Shown: positions 25,801-38,897 of the stretch, in pieces
Layout: each line of letters begins with the position of its first letter
How positions within the stretch are numbered: position 1 is the first letter of the stretch
The notes under the pieces: generated by a model
What the model was told of the DNA's origin: nothing
Database searches by the model: none
Seen by the model: only the letters and a program-made list of their open reading frames with translations
Origin: Ignelater luminosus
Taxonomy: Eukaryota; Arthropoda; Insecta; Coleoptera; Elateridae
DNA: 64,000 nt
Assembly (NCBI GenBank): GCA_011009095.1
Contig: VTPC01090566.1
Span: 19,590 to 83,589 of the forward strand
Direction: 5' to 3'
Position numbers and translations under genes: made by a program

Positions 25801-26207
25801 GAAATTAAAGAGCTTATAAACGGATGGGCTAGTTCATTAGCTAAATTATTTAGCAAAAAGGGCTAATTTAATCAAGAGCTAAAAAAACAGAAAAGTTTTA
25901 AAAATCGGTTGCACAGGAATATTTTGAAATGGGAAATTAGGGAGATGAAAGTGAACCATTTACGTGGTCACGAGTTTTTGTTAATTACGCTGCTGTTTCT
26001 CTTTAAATTCTAATATTACAAATCTGTTGCGCTTGTGTTTCAACGTTGTTAACAATAAAAAACAAGATATAATTCTTTTGAAGGCGTAATTAGTGACACA
26101 AAGAATCAATTTCGTGAAAGGTTGAAATGAATATAAGTAGCGTTTTAGCAGGGTGGTTTCTTTGGTTACATCAAACAAAAACATCTTGACAGCTTAAACA
26201 AGTGTGC
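22817..26207. other. Non-coding DNA, partly Ace 3'UTR
   Basis: The part nearest 26207 lies directly after the Ace stop codon and should be 3' untranslated sequence. No nearby canonical AATAAA was found on the minus strand before about 25300, so the 3' end is not placed. 23330-23480 is rich in repeated TTGATC-like words. No other gene or element is recognised. Confidence 0.5.
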
Positions 26208-26332
26208 TTACTGTGCCGTTAAAGCTGATACTAGGACGATGGCGACTATCAAATGTACACGTGGAATTTGTTTCGGGGATGGGGACGAAACCGCTCCCAC
26301 AACGCTAGCTTCACAAGGCATCTCTCCGGATC
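26208..26332 (-). CDS. Ace: Acetylcholinesterase, terminal exon (GPI-anchor tail)
   Basis: This is the last coding exon of an Ace-type acetylcholinesterase, the enzyme that hydrolyses acetylcholine at cholinergic synapses. The 3' splice site is TTTTGTTTTAG just right of 26332. The exon supplies two bases of a split Gly codon and then encodes SGEMPCEASVVGAVSSPSPK, QIPR and VHLIVAIVLVSALTAQ before TAA (26210-26208). Phase 1 matches the donor of the exon at 33265. The layout is that of a GPI-attachment signal: small residues (GAVSS), a polar spacer, then a hydrophobic end without a basic cytoplasmic tail. The cysteine in EMPCEA is placed like the C-terminal cysteine that links insect AChE subunits. 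As I recall, Drosophila Ace ends similarly, with a cysteine, Ser/Ala-rich spacer and hydrophobic tail. The sequence of this tail is poorly conserved, so the call depends on its partner exon. Confidence 0.75.
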
Positions 26333-29300
26333 CTAAAACAAAATAAACCTTTTACTTTGTTTGCACTCGGTGAATTTGTTCTAGTTAATTGCATAACAGC
26401 TACAAAGAAAATGCGTAGGTGAAAGTACATAAGTAATATATAGACTCAAGTAAATATTAACTATGTACCACGCAATATTTAAATTTGTAGAATATTATAT
26501 GTGAACGTAAATACACATTACTATTAGAGCATTAAGACTAAATAAATCTCAACTGTTTAATTTTAATGGCCTTTTTATTAAAATCCTACTTTGTTTGTCG
26601 ACAGCTTAATAAAGTTTTGGAATAAAAAATTTAACTAGAATAAACAAACAATCAAATTAATCTATGCGTAGATGTACCATATCACTAAAAATATAAGAAA
26701 AATTAATAAAAAGGATGTTTCTCCAAGGTCGAAAACTTGCTTAATAACAGACTGTAGGTCATGTTCCTAACATCCACGTAGTGAATAATTCCATTCTATT
26801 TAATTAATAAGAAAAAATCATTGTTACCTCTTTAAATTTTGAAGATAGAACATAAAGTTTTATACTTTTTGTTTTGTTCCTAATAAACCATCTAATTAGT
26901 TCATAGATCTTGATTTTTGATACCTTTACGATGGACGATAACGTGCGAGGAGAGGACAGCGCACACACTTTCTAAAGACTACCGCTATGATACTAAAAAG
27001 TTGAAAAGTTTTCTCAATTTAACAAAAAAAGTCGTGGTGGTATTTCTGGAAGAATATTTTATTTTTGAGGAAATTAAGTTTTGCAAAACATTCCAGGATA
27101 AGCCAAATCAAATTCTAAGTCAATGAAAATTCTCAATAGACAAAAACCATTTTTAAATGCACCCAACATAATTCATTAAAAATTTCAGCATGTAAATCTG
27201 GGGCTTAGTAGACATTTTGGTTACCAAACTGGTTAAAATAAAAAGATGCAGCAATTATAAACCAGGTTTACGGGGTCTAAACCTAACCGTCTTTTTCCAA
27301 TATTCAATTCGTCGTTGAAAAGCTTTGGCAAACGGTAACAACAAACAATATGATTGAAGTTTTAACTAAATATTTTTACTGCACTGAGTGGCCTTTTTTC
27401 ATGAGGAGTTCTGTATCTGTTAGAGTGATCAAAAAGCATAGAGTCAGTTTTTGATTGATACCACTAAACCATTTTGAGCCAGCAGTTTCTTCTAGATACT
27501 GAAACATCAACTTCCACCTGCAACTTATAAGTTAATTTTGTTTGCGCTAATTCTTTAGTACTGATAGATTTATAATCTTCATACCAATTAGAGTGAAAAT
27601 TATAGTGCTACTTGCGATGGGTTTATATACATGAGTAAAGCTAAGCAATTTAATTCGGCTCAAAAGCAAGTGCTTAATCAGCTCTTTTTGCATTTGTACG
27701 ATATAATTCTTAAACGGTATCAAATAAAATGTAACTGTTTTAAGAAGGTTGTGCAACAACAGAGGACTGACCAAAACAAAACTTGATTGATTTTACAAAC
27801 GACTGGAACTATAATTTAACACAAAAGATCTTTTCATACGCAAATTTAATGTTGACCAAAGAATCTTTGGATAGACACGGATTTCAACAGTTTGTGAGAT
27901 AAATTTTAAAGAAAAATTCACCAACAATCTCTTTTGCCAGCAAATTAAAGTAGAAGGCAAATAAAAAAAAAACTATTTCAGATTCGGTATCGTCAAATTG
28001 CAGGAAAAGCATATAGGTATGCAATTTCATTAGAAAATCATTTTAACGGTACTAAAATCTTAAGAGAAATTCTCAAAAAACATCTATCAGACAGAAATAA
28101 AGACACCAAACTGTGTAGTGGCTAAGGTAGTGAACAGCTGTTAATCGTTATTTCTCTACAATTTATTTTCGTCTTTTACAGGTTTATAATCTAATTTCAA
28201 AGAGACCCAAAAGTATTTCAGTTTCTTCTAATTAATCAAATAATATTAATTAATTTGTAATGCTTCTCGACATTGAACTGTCTTTATAATAACCTCTGAT
28301 CAAGTTTTCCAAAAAGTTTTCTTCATGGGTAATTTCGGTAGCATTTAACTGACCTAACTATTCTTTGGTTTCCCTAGTCACTAGTTTCAACACGCTGAAA
28401 ACTATTTTATGTGCTAAAGATAATTTTCCACGTTTCTCTAAAAAAATTCTTAACAATACCCGTAAATATTCGTGAATGTGCCTTCTAAACTATATTCTAT
28501 AGTATTAACTCTCTTTCTCACTCTCTTTCTTTCTATTAGTTTTTCTTTGTCTTGCGGTTGGTTATATTCTGATAGTATATTAAAGTTCGATAATGGTTTT
28601 TGTATGTTTTTTTTTGCAAGACTAGTATTATACCAGCTTTTCGCAAGTTGGCAGTAGAAAGTAACTTCATAAAGTTTCTGCATTGGAAAGGTGTTGTGTT
28701 GTTTACATCTCCAATTTCTCCAAGTAATCAATAATTAATAACAGTCGGCATGGGCTAGCAAAGGAGCCTTGCAAAATGTAAAATAATATTATTAGGAATT
28801 TTAACTTCTTTTTGCCGCTTGGGTGCGGTACATCCTTGTACTTCCAAATTGGTGTACCCCTGATAGTCAATCAAATCTAAATCCAACAAAACAGTGTTTT
28901 GCTCACAGTTCTTTTTGTAATTAAATACTTGCAGTACATTTTTCTATGTGGTCTCTGCAAAAACATTTTGGGCCCTGTTGTGTGTTAAGACAATCTTTTT
29001 CTAATATATCTGCTTAAAAAAGGGCGTGCCTGTCTTGACGGAAAATATTTGATAGGTTGCGTCTTCGATTTTTATTATTGTTCTTTTGGAAATCTCTTTA
29101 GAGCGTTAAAAGTTTGATTACATCTTGATCTTCTAGTCAGTAATTTTACTAAAAACTGAAATAATAAACAAACTCATGTATTCTTTTTTACTTTTGAAAC
29201 GACACGCACAGTACAATGTTGAATTGAAGTATTTTTTGATGAGTCTCTTAGAGTGTCTCCCATTTTATGTTTTCAGAGCTGATACTCTCATTAGTGACAT

Positions 29301-32300
29301 AAAGTTTTAGAGAAAGACGGTACTGGAGTTTTGCATCTTATGCATTTGCAGGAGAAAAGTCTAGAGGGGTCACCAGTAGCGTTGTTGAACAGAAAATGTT
29401 GTGATACACATATTGACGTAATTTTCTGACTTTTATTCTATTATCGCTTTTGCTTTTCTTTTTAGGGCGTTTTCATTCTTTCTCTGAATTTCCCAAACAT
29501 ACAAAATTTATTTCTTGTTGGATAGCTTTGGCATTGTTATGTGTCACGCCTACCAGAAAGTGGCGGTTACATCAGTATCTCTGTTGTTGCTGAAATTCAA
29601 CAGTGATTACTTTTCTTACCTATTTTGAAATTTGAACATAAATACTACTAAGAGGTAGTAAATCCATTTCTAAAACCGATTAGTTCCAAGATAAAAGCTG
29701 GGTGTCCAAGATTAAATGTCTATTTCAAGCCTCTAATGGAGATGGCCATAAATGTCTTTGAACTAGTAAACAGTTTGTAATGGTTTTTACGACATTTTTC
29801 ATCTTAACATCGTCTGTTTAGTATTTTTGGAGATAAGATTAAACGCTAAGTTGCGATCTTGAAAAAATAAGTTTTATTCGAAAACGCCGCATCTTACGAG
29901 AGAAAGTTCAGAAGTAATATTGTTTGGTAGATTGAGTGTGGATTCCAATAAAAGCAAAAGATCCATTTTTCTTTGACCATCACATTCTTCTTAAAGAACA
30001 ACGCTTGCCTCTCTTTAAATCACTGTCTCTTAGGTTAGGTTGACTACAAAATATGTAAAATAGTAGCTACTTTACAGTAACAAATCAATCAGTTCCAATA
30101 TTGTTCGTCGTTAACCAAGAAGTATCTAGAGAACTTATTCATTTTTACCAAAAAGGTTTATAGTGCTTACTAACAATATTTTTCAATAGAAATTCCTCTG
30201 ACATGTACTAGTATGTTACAGGTAAAGAAACTAAATGAAAGAATGGTAATAGATTGTAAAAGAATAAAACTCAGAGACTTATAATAGACATACAGAAATT
30301 TATATATTAAGTAGATAAGATAGTAAAGCGGAAAAGTAAATTTTTTTAGAAAGCAAGCATTTATATTCCATAATAAACACAATTTCTGGACGAAGCGAAA
30401 AGTTAATACGGTCGAATTCAGTACGGATGGTAAAGCATTCAATTATCGGTTTCTGCTGTCCAACAGTGAGAGTTTGGAAGTGTCCACCACAACAATAACA
30501 TCCTACATCGGGGGAGTAGCAGTATCCATACGTAGTACTACGGATAGAGGAATACCGCACCAATGCGTCAGTAGGAATGATACCAGTGATGTCTACTATA
30601 ATGCAATCTCTGACGAAGTTGCGAAGAATAGCTGCGTTCAACAAATTGTACTAAGCACGGAAGCACAGCCTCACAGGGTCTCTCACTGCAATACGTAGTA
30701 CTAGACATTTAGCATTGTAGTTTGTATTCAACCAGCTACGGAAGAATCCTAGAAATTGGGGTCTTAACCAATTCTTGCATGAAGAAAACGTAGAATTTTT
30801 AGTATGTTGTTATCTTGATTTTTTAAAACGTACACTATAACATTGCCGTTGCGTTGTATACCCATTTAATGGCTTATAAAGTGTACGTTTGAACAATTTT
30901 CTACAATTTGACATCACCTGAATTGAAATTTATCAAAGAATTGAATTTATTACGTTTTGCCGTTTCTCTTTTTCACAATAACCTTGCTAAATAAAATTTA
31001 TTAAAAGCAATTAAAACACTAAACCGAACGCTTAACAGAAATTAGGTTAAATGTGTCACGTTTAAATTACCAAACATCTATCCGACTAAACTGCGTTTAG
31101 ATCAAGTGTATCTTGCTTATCACGATATGATTAATTTAACTGGCGTATGTTGACCTTGATGATGTCCAAATAATTTTATATATCTATCCTTTGTTGTTTT
31201 TCTTTCTTGCTCTCCTAAATAATGAACTGCATTCAACATTATAAGGTTGTTATTAAATCATTAACAAATATTGTATTTGAAGAATCTAACAAAAACTATA
31301 ATCTACTCATAGCTGTGTTTTCTAGAAATTTTGTTTCATTTATTGTAATAGTAGCAAAAACGTTTGTATTTATAAATAAGCAAATGATCGGCCTCGTAAA
31401 ATCTCTTGAGGCAATTTCGAAGGGTCTAAAATGGTTTGTAGGGATCCTCACATACATAGTGTGAAGAGAAACGGCGATATTCTATTTACAAACAAGGTTA
31501 TTGAAATAAGCTGATACTATCAGTATAACAATTAATTTTGCATAATAACTAGTTCACACTTAAAGCGTATGAATACAAAATTGAGTGAAGTCTAACTTCT
31601 AAACTAAGAAAATTATAGTTTGTATACGATACATTAAAAAGAGCACTTCATTACTATTTCATTACTATTTACTATTTTTGCCAATTTATCTTAATGATAC
31701 TTAATGTACCCTACAATTCTACTTAATAGACCTATATATCTTGTGTTCATTTAACTTTTCGGTAAACTAAATATTAATAAAGGGTAAGAAAAAAAACAGG
31801 CTTTCGTATATAAATCGACATCTATAAATTTCAATTGAAATGTATAAAAAAATCGAAAAAGAACTAAAGTTTATGTTTATAATAAAATTCCTTCAGGACA
31901 AAATCAGAGTAGAAACAGGTTCGTCCTTCACGTTCGTCACAGGAAGATAGGACCATAAAACCATTCGGAATTGAACTTGTTTTGGGCCTGAGCAATACTT
32001 TCGGATGTCTGTGTGTATGTACTACCCGCCATCGATTTAGACCTCATCCCATGGGATTCGCCCTTACATCTCAGGGATGTCGGCTAGAAATTCTGAAACT
32101 CGATGCGCGCGGCTGCGACGTAGGGGTTGGTGAAAATATTGGGACGCTCCTCTAACTTCAACACGTGAGTAGACTTCTAAGCAGATGTTTGTAGATTGCT
32201 TTAAATATGTTTTGAAAGGAGAAGTTTTGAAGTTCGGGGCAAAGAGGATTCGTTATAAGAGCAATAGATGCGAAATAAACGACCTGGGACTGCTTATGGA

Positions 32301-33264
32301 TTTCATAAAAACTTCACACACTTTTAAGGTGGGGAATACTAAAACGAAAAAGTTTTTACCTTGACTGACCTATATATTTTGATCTTCCATCTTAATAATT
32401 TACGAAAAAGGGTATATCTACATCCGCAGCAAGCTCCTAGTATATAAGTGACTTTAAGTGAAAGCTACCGCACGGTTTAATAAAACAATTGTAGGAAGCT
32501 TAATGAGGGTACAGAAGAGTAAATTTCTCTTCTACAAGAACTTTCAATTATTATCACAAGGTGTTCACTACTTTCTAGATGCGAATGTAATCTAAGATGC
32601 TCATAATTCAACAAAGAAATGAGAAGAATACCAAGAAAATAAAAAATGAAATAAAACACAATAGGTTCAGTTGAATACATCGCTAAATCCAAGCTCTAGA
32701 GATACGGTCTAATAATGGATTCTGATCAAATTATAAAACTCGTTATCTAAGAAAACTTAATGAGTTTGTAAAACTTAGTAAATTAGTTTTCATTGTTGCG
32801 TCGGTAAAGCGTTTCTATAACTAACAGCTATTTTTATTGAATCTTGATCTATCGCCAAATTTATAACGTCTGAGCCCATAAATACCAAGCTGGTGACCCT
32901 AAAAGGGTCTCTACAGGCTTCCGGCTACATGGGATGACCAAGAGGTGACCAAAAACAACATACACCCCCATGGGGCCCATTGTTTACCTCGGTGAACAGC
33001 CAGCACAAAAAATACACTTTGGGAATTAAACCTATCTAGCGATAGCCTGAAAGAGTCAATTTATTGCGCGGATTTACATTTCAGTTTAAATTATTTTATT
33101 TTCTCCCTGAAAAAATATATACAAAGGTCATCGTTTTCGTTAATTTAGACCATATCAAGGGTTAATTACTAAATAACGTTTTAGAAAATACATATATATC
33201 TGCTATAACTTTATATTATAATCCGAAAGAACGAAAATGAGAATTGATGACTTTTATCACCAAC
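26333..33264 (-). other. Ace: Intron of Ace (6.9 kb)
   Basis: It is bounded by GT at 33264-33263 and AG at 26334-26333 in minus-strand sense, phase 1 at both ends. Content is mostly A+T-rich DNA with no recognised element. A segment at 30420-30700 is unusually open on both strands and G+C-richer. Another G+C-richer patch at about 31900-32170 and one at 32880-33000 yield no product. A pyrimidine-rich CTCTTTCT run lies near 28500-28545. If an additional small exon exists inside this interval, I did not recognise it; the flanking phases do not require one. Confidence 0.6.
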
Positions 33265-33422
33265 CTGTGTTGTCCCGCAGTCTGGGTAAAAAGTCGTTCC
33301 AAAAAGCGCAGGCTGTGGCTCGTGGTCCTCTTCCTATTCCTGTCTTATCTGCGTTAAAAATGAAGTACTGAGGGTGCTCTTTTGTATACATAGGCCAGTT
33401 AACGTCGTCTGTCACTGGTTTT
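33265..33422 (-). CDS. Ace: Acetylcholinesterase, penultimate coding exon
   Basis: The minus strand reads KPVTDDVNWPMYTKEHPQY, then FIFNADKTGIGRGPRATACA and FWNDFLPRLRDNT, with one base of the next codon. It is flanked by TATTTTACAG and by GTTGGTGAT, so both splice sites look good (phase 2 in, phase 1 out). WP.(Y/F)(T/S)KE.P.Y(F/Y)IF...RGP.A..C.FWNDFLP(R/K) is the signature of the C-terminal part of cholinesterases. Drosophila Ace has, from memory, WPNFSKEDPVYYIF and FWNDYLPKV at the same place, and human AChE has ACAFWNRFLPKL. The Cys before AFW belongs to the conserved third intrachain disulfide. The active-site Ser, Glu and His lie in earlier exons that were not found here. No stop or frame break is present, so the gene appears functional. 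Confidence 0.9.
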
Positions 33423-36400
33423 CTGTAAAATAAATATGAAAAATTATTACCTTTTTTGTTTGAATTAGCTGCCTTATTTAGAATTAATGAAAGGAATGAT
33501 TAATTAGTTATACATTAACCTTTATTATAGATTATTTCATGGGAATACAATTTGATTAAGTTCAGATTTAAATAATATAATGCTGGCGCAATTACAGTAA
33601 GCGATTTTGTTTATGTTTTGATAAAATCACGTTTGAAAACCTCGACAATTGTTTACACAATTGATGTTAAAAGCTTAAGTGCTTTACGTTGATGGATTAG
33701 TCGGGTTATATTGAGTAGGTAATTTAAAAATTTATAGAACATATATTTTCTGCTGATAACGTCCACAGAGTGGAATTCAGTTAATAACATAATTACATTT
33801 TCCTTTATACTAATGCAATGTGGAAAGGTTCTTTGTTTCAAAGGCAATTAAAGCTAGATCATACTTGTCGTAATTTTAATTAATAAAGCTTAATTGATAT
33901 TCTACCATTTGAGTTACTTTTGTTAAAATATTCCTTACAAGAAGAAAACAAACGTATACCTAAAATAAATATTTTTACTTCAGAATTTAATTTAAGCTTT
34001 CTAGAAGAAAAAACTCGAAATGCAATGCCTCTAGAACAATTGGCACTTCTCCAAAGGGGAGCTCAAATTAATTAAAATGTCGTGTAGAGGAAACTAAGAG
34101 CACATTTCGTAGTATTAATGTTTAACACTTAGTTGAATAGGTAAAACACATATCAGAGGGTTACTTCGACAGTAACACGCAGATAACATAGTTTTTCGCA
34201 ACTGGCACGTCGCTGTAACGAGGAAGTGTATTAATAATCTTGTAGTGTAGGGGAATATATGCGGTTGTATGTGGAATACGTAATTAGGTTTGTTAATCCG
34301 GATTATATTACAAGAATATCTCAGTCTCGGCCGTATAATACCACTCTGAGAGCTTTGAGCCCGAACGACTAAATGCCATGTCGGTAGAGTGAGATACGTG
34401 TGTGTCACATGGGATGATAAGTAATCAACTTTTGCGCTTTTTTTATCTTTTATAATATAACTTCCTAGAAAACAAAATCATTATTTTCATGGAAGAACAA
34501 TCTTGGGATTAAAATGGAGGCACGTAGTATGTGGTGCAATGGATTTTAATAAAGTTAGGTTAGCGTCATGTAAATATGACTAGAGAATCTAAATTCCAAT
34601 TCTAATTTTAAAAAATGTTAAACAATGAACTTACTAATTTCACTATTAAATTATAACAAAGTAAAAGCAAACTGTATTGTAGATGTTTCTGTACATTTGT
34701 AAAGTTATATTGCAGAGAAACTAAATAAATAAAAAAAATAAACTGTCTACCTTCCTTTTCCATTAATAATAAATTCATTTTAGAGACATTTGTAAACATT
34801 CCAGGGTGTCAACATTTTTCATTCACCTGTTTTTGTACTTCCATTATTTACATAATATCTAATTGATTTTAAATATTTATTGGCTGTATACAATCTTCTC
34901 AAGAAATATCTACTTATGCAGCTAGGAAGGAAAGCGTATCATCATCATCAGTAACTACGCAAGCACGAAAGTCATTTTTTACCCGCGACTTCTTCTGTTG
35001 TTCAGATTTCTCAAGAACAGCAAAACCAATGAGTTCATCAAACATGGTCAAAATTTAATTTCAATTACTTCCACTGAAAACGAAAATATTCCCCACTAGA
35101 AGAAAGTTCTACAGCCTTATACGCCTTGAAACGAGGACGAATAGGTCTAGTTTTCAGAACGGTCATAGAAAAGCAATTTCATTACTGTTATTCTGGTTTT
35201 TTTGATTCATTAGACAGAGCTACGACTGAAGACAATTTTAAATGAATTTCATAATTAATAGACGTAGGCGTGCAGATACGAAGTGTGACACACTGTAGGT
35301 ATGTCTAGCATTATCTAGTATATCTATCCAGCGCGTATAGTGAAAAGAGAGCCTCAACAGTACAATTTAAAATTTAAGTATCCTTCATTATAATGTCATT
35401 CACCTTACTCTACTGGAAAGTACAAAGCGAATCACAGTCAGCACAAGAACAGAATGCCTACGGAATAAAACTGTTTTGTGATCAATACCATACTTGGAAA
35501 GGCTTTTTGGATATTTCTCGAACTTTCACAACTCTGTCAACGCAATATCAAGAATCTAATCTGGGGCTAGAAACAATCCTTAGAGAAACTTGCTTAGCAA
35601 TATGGTTACACGACTTCATACTAGTCTTGTTATAGTTACTCACCTCCGTTGCCAACTCCTCCAGTTTTCGATAAACTCAACATTCTATTACTTCTAGACG
35701 TGATAACTCCTATGTCAAAAGTAGTCATTTTTGAAATAGGTTTTGGTAATAAAAGAGGCTTTTTAAAACACTTATGCTCAAAAGTGTTTTAAGCATCTGT
35801 GCTAAAAGAAGATGTAAACAAAATTCACATCCAAATATTATTTTTGTTGATAATATGCATTTGCTTAGTTACATTTTATGAATAATTTTTAATTTTTATT
35901 TTTTTCTTGGAAATATGATTGTAATTTGTCTTCACTTCATTAACCATCTGAATTCACGTCTTTGTTAGCTCAATAATATCGAGTATACTCTATGTTTACC
36001 AAGAAAATTATTCCATCTTGTCGTGGGACATCTTGATAGTAACATATTGAGATTAGTTCTTGGTCATTGTGAGCTTTTCTCTTTTAACAAAACAGTTTTG
36101 AAAATTTTAGATTGTTGAACACCAGCATTTTGCTTCACGGCTAACTCTTTTTTAACTTTCTTATAATACTTAGGTGTGTACAGGCTGCTCATCGTTTGTA
36201 GTAACCTTCAGATAAATCAACTATTACAACAGTTTATAGGCAAGAAGAATGCTAAGATATTCAAGATTTGAATTACATTTTGAAGTTTTCTTTTTCCTTC
36301 TTTTTTTTCTATCATTGTATGCTTCACGTAAATTTTTGATTTACTTTTTGTAGTTATATGTTTACCTTGTCCTTCTATAATCATTTATTTATTAGGAGCC

Positions 36401-36944
36401 GATCACAATGTTCTGATTTGTACTAGTGTAACAACTAAATACATCATTAGAATAATAAGAAAACTAAATTGTGTTTTTATTTAGAAAATGCTAAAACACT
36501 ATAATATGTGTGTACTGAATACAGGTAGTTTTAGACAATTTTTCCTTCTTGTTGTGAAGGTATACTTCGAAGAACTCTCATTCAGCGTCATCAAATGTAG
36601 GCATCTAGCAATTTTGTGGAAAATTAAAAGCAATATCATCGTTTACATATTTGTCGATGAAGTTGTACTGACCTTATAGTCTTCTGTAAGAATAAATTAT
36701 TTTTTTTTCAGAATTATGAAAGAAACTGTTATCATGCTTTACCTCACTCTTTAATAAGATCTGCTTTTAAAGTGGACTTGCAAATTAAGGATATGCATTT
36801 GTTGCAGATCACTGATCTTGCCTTGTTGAAAACACTCTTTGAATTGTAAATATTCTTAACTTCGGTATGAAATGTAACTGCAAGATTAATTCTCCACGTT
36901 GTGTTGAGAATGAAAAAAATGTATAAGAGACGCTTACTTATAAC
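33423..36944. other. A+T-rich DNA, probably Ace intron
   Basis: This lies upstream of the penultimate Ace exon in the direction of transcription. I searched by eye on the minus strand for the preceding AChE motifs (FAKTGNP, HGDEIEY, GESAG) and did not see them. Short frames such as 35393-35635 (+) and 34115-34408 (-) show no family motifs. Confidence 0.5.
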
Positions 36945-37469
36945 TAGAGACCGGATTTCTAGGCAAGTGCCTAAATTTAGATTTTTTAGGCAAGCGAAGA
37001 AAAATTGCTTTTAGGATAGTCTACGCATTTTTCTCTTGAAAAAAAATTTTTTTAAGTGCTTAAGTGCCTTTTTTTCTATGTTTTTGAAATAAATGCCTAC
37101 AATCTTTAATATCTGTGCATATTATACTTGTATGAGTTTTTAATATTAATATTTTACTTTAAAAATTTTTAAAATACAATATCAGTATTGTTACCTTTAT
37201 TGATTAAGATCCGTTAGTTATTTTTAGAAATTTGCTTTCAACTTCTTTTAAAGAAACCTTTTATAATCTATTTCAGATGTCTAAGCAGTAATAAATCGTA
37301 ATTTCTGCAAATAGTTTAAAAATATTACAATAAAGCTACCCATTAAAAGTTAGAGGTAGTAAAGAAAGTGTGCCCTTAACAAAAGATAATTCGCTTAAGA
37401 TGTTTATGTTGATAGGCGTTTAAACAAGTCAGACTCCTAATATACGTGTCAAATTTAAAGAAGCAGATT

Positions 37470-37646
37470 AACCTCAAATGTTATTTAAGTAAGTGTGTCT
37501 TCGTTATAAAACTAAAAAAAAGTCAAGTATCTGTATCTCGGAAGGGGTGTATTTTAGGACACTATTGTTTATATGAAATTTTTTACTTATAATTGGCCCA
37601 GAAATTATCTATTAAAACATTTTACCATCATTAGGAACCACCCTGT
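37470..37646 (-). repeat. Solitary Tc1/mariner-type end inside the hAT-like element
   Basis: Read on the minus strand from 37646 it begins TACAGGGTGGTTCCTAATGA, the same TACAGGGTG style as other elements here, flanked by TA. No inverted partner was found between 36945 and 37470, so only one end survives. The inner limit is approximate. Confidence 0.4.
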
Positions 37647-37697
37647 ATAAATGTCTTTATAATGTAGTACTTCCAATAATAAAATGTATTTCTAATA

Positions 37698-38534
37698 CAC
37701 TAATGAAAAAAATTAAAGGAACAAAAAAATTTCCCAAATTTTTTAGTGATTTTAGAAATGCTGTATCTCAGTGAAAAATGATCGTATCAAGAAAAACATT
37801 TTCAAGCTTCAAGATTCTAGTTTTCAGATCTTTTAGTCAAACATTTTTAGGAGCTACGGTTATCACGCAATCCTAAGAAATAGCGCGCAACAAAATCTTG
37901 CAAATTTTCTTTTTTTGTTTTTTGGGTGCACGAACTCGGAAAAATTTTTTTTAGCTAAACCATTGCATGGACTGGATAGCTTGTTTATTCAGCTTTAATG
38001 TCCTTTTTTTAAACCTCGATACGACTATTTTTAACCGAGATATCAGACTTTTAATGGAAAAGGATCCTTTTGTCTTTAATCATCGATATCTCAGCAACCA
38101 ATGATCGTACAGAAAATTAAAGGGCAGTTTTGGAAACTGGAATAAATTTTCTACAAGATACTGTTGCGATCTTCAGGAAAGAAATTTGTTTCCATTCTTG
38201 ACATGAATTTGAAAAAACAAGAAAAAAAGAGTAATTTATGGTTTTTTAGATAATCAACGGCTAAATTACAAATATTCATGAAATATATATATTGATAGCT
38301 CAATATACCGACAAAAACACTGTGAAGGTGCAATTCGATCTAGCGAACCGTTTCTTTGTTTCAAACAATCAAACTTTTGAAAAAAATTAAAGGATCACGT
38401 TTATTGCTCCTAAACACTTCATAATCATGATTAAAATAGAAAAAAACTTTTTTGAGTTTATTTTACATTTTTACCGCAAGCAACGTTTAAATTTAGAAAA
38501 TAAAATTTTTCATGTTTAATTTTTTTTATTAGTG
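37698..38534. mobile_element. Tc1-type MITE, TA-flanked, 837 bp
   Basis: The ends are CACTAATGAAAAAAATTAAA on the left and CACTAATAAAAAAAATTAAA on the right (reverse strand), a 20-bp inverted repeat with one mismatch, each flanked by TA (37696-37697 and 38535-38536). The AAAATTAAAGG word of the terminus recurs inside at about 38113 and 38383. No transposase can be read. It is inserted in the hAT-like element and is therefore younger than that insertion. Confidence 0.75.
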
Positions 38535-38770
38535 TATTGTAATTTGTTTTTAGATGTATTATTTAACATGTTTTAAGTTTTTTATCGATTTACCGTTTTA
38601 TCATATCAATATTATTTTACATAGCTATAATACTTGGAATATCTAGTTTTTCAACAAGATAATTATTAAATTTTAGTTCACAAAAATTAATTATAAAAAC
38701 ATATAAAGGTTAAGCAGTAAAGCTGAAAATCTTGAATGAATTTTCTCAAGAATTATAAAGTCGTATAAAA

Positions 38771-38897
38771 TTCTTATTTGGTCACATAAACTGCCTATTT
38801 GGTCGCCTAAAATGCCTATTTCGTAGCCTAAAGTGCTTATTTCGTTGCCTAAAATGCCTATTTGACCGCCTAGATTGCCTATTATGATGCCTACTTT
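38771..38897. repeat. Six 21-bp subterminal tandem repeats
   Basis: The units begin at 38771, 38792, 38813, 38834, 38855 and 38876. The consensus is TGCCTATTT, then about five variable bases, then GCCTAAA. Each unit carries GCCTA twice and shares TGCCTAAAA with the inner edge of the terminal repeat. First and last copies are the most divergent. Confidence 0.85.

Noticed and set aside
34115-34408. 97-codon minus-strand frame
   Set aside because: Tested as a possible upstream Ace exon; contains none of the cholinesterase motifs.
35393-35635. 80-codon frame starting with ATG
   Set aside because: No motif, signal peptide or splice signals; length compatible with chance.
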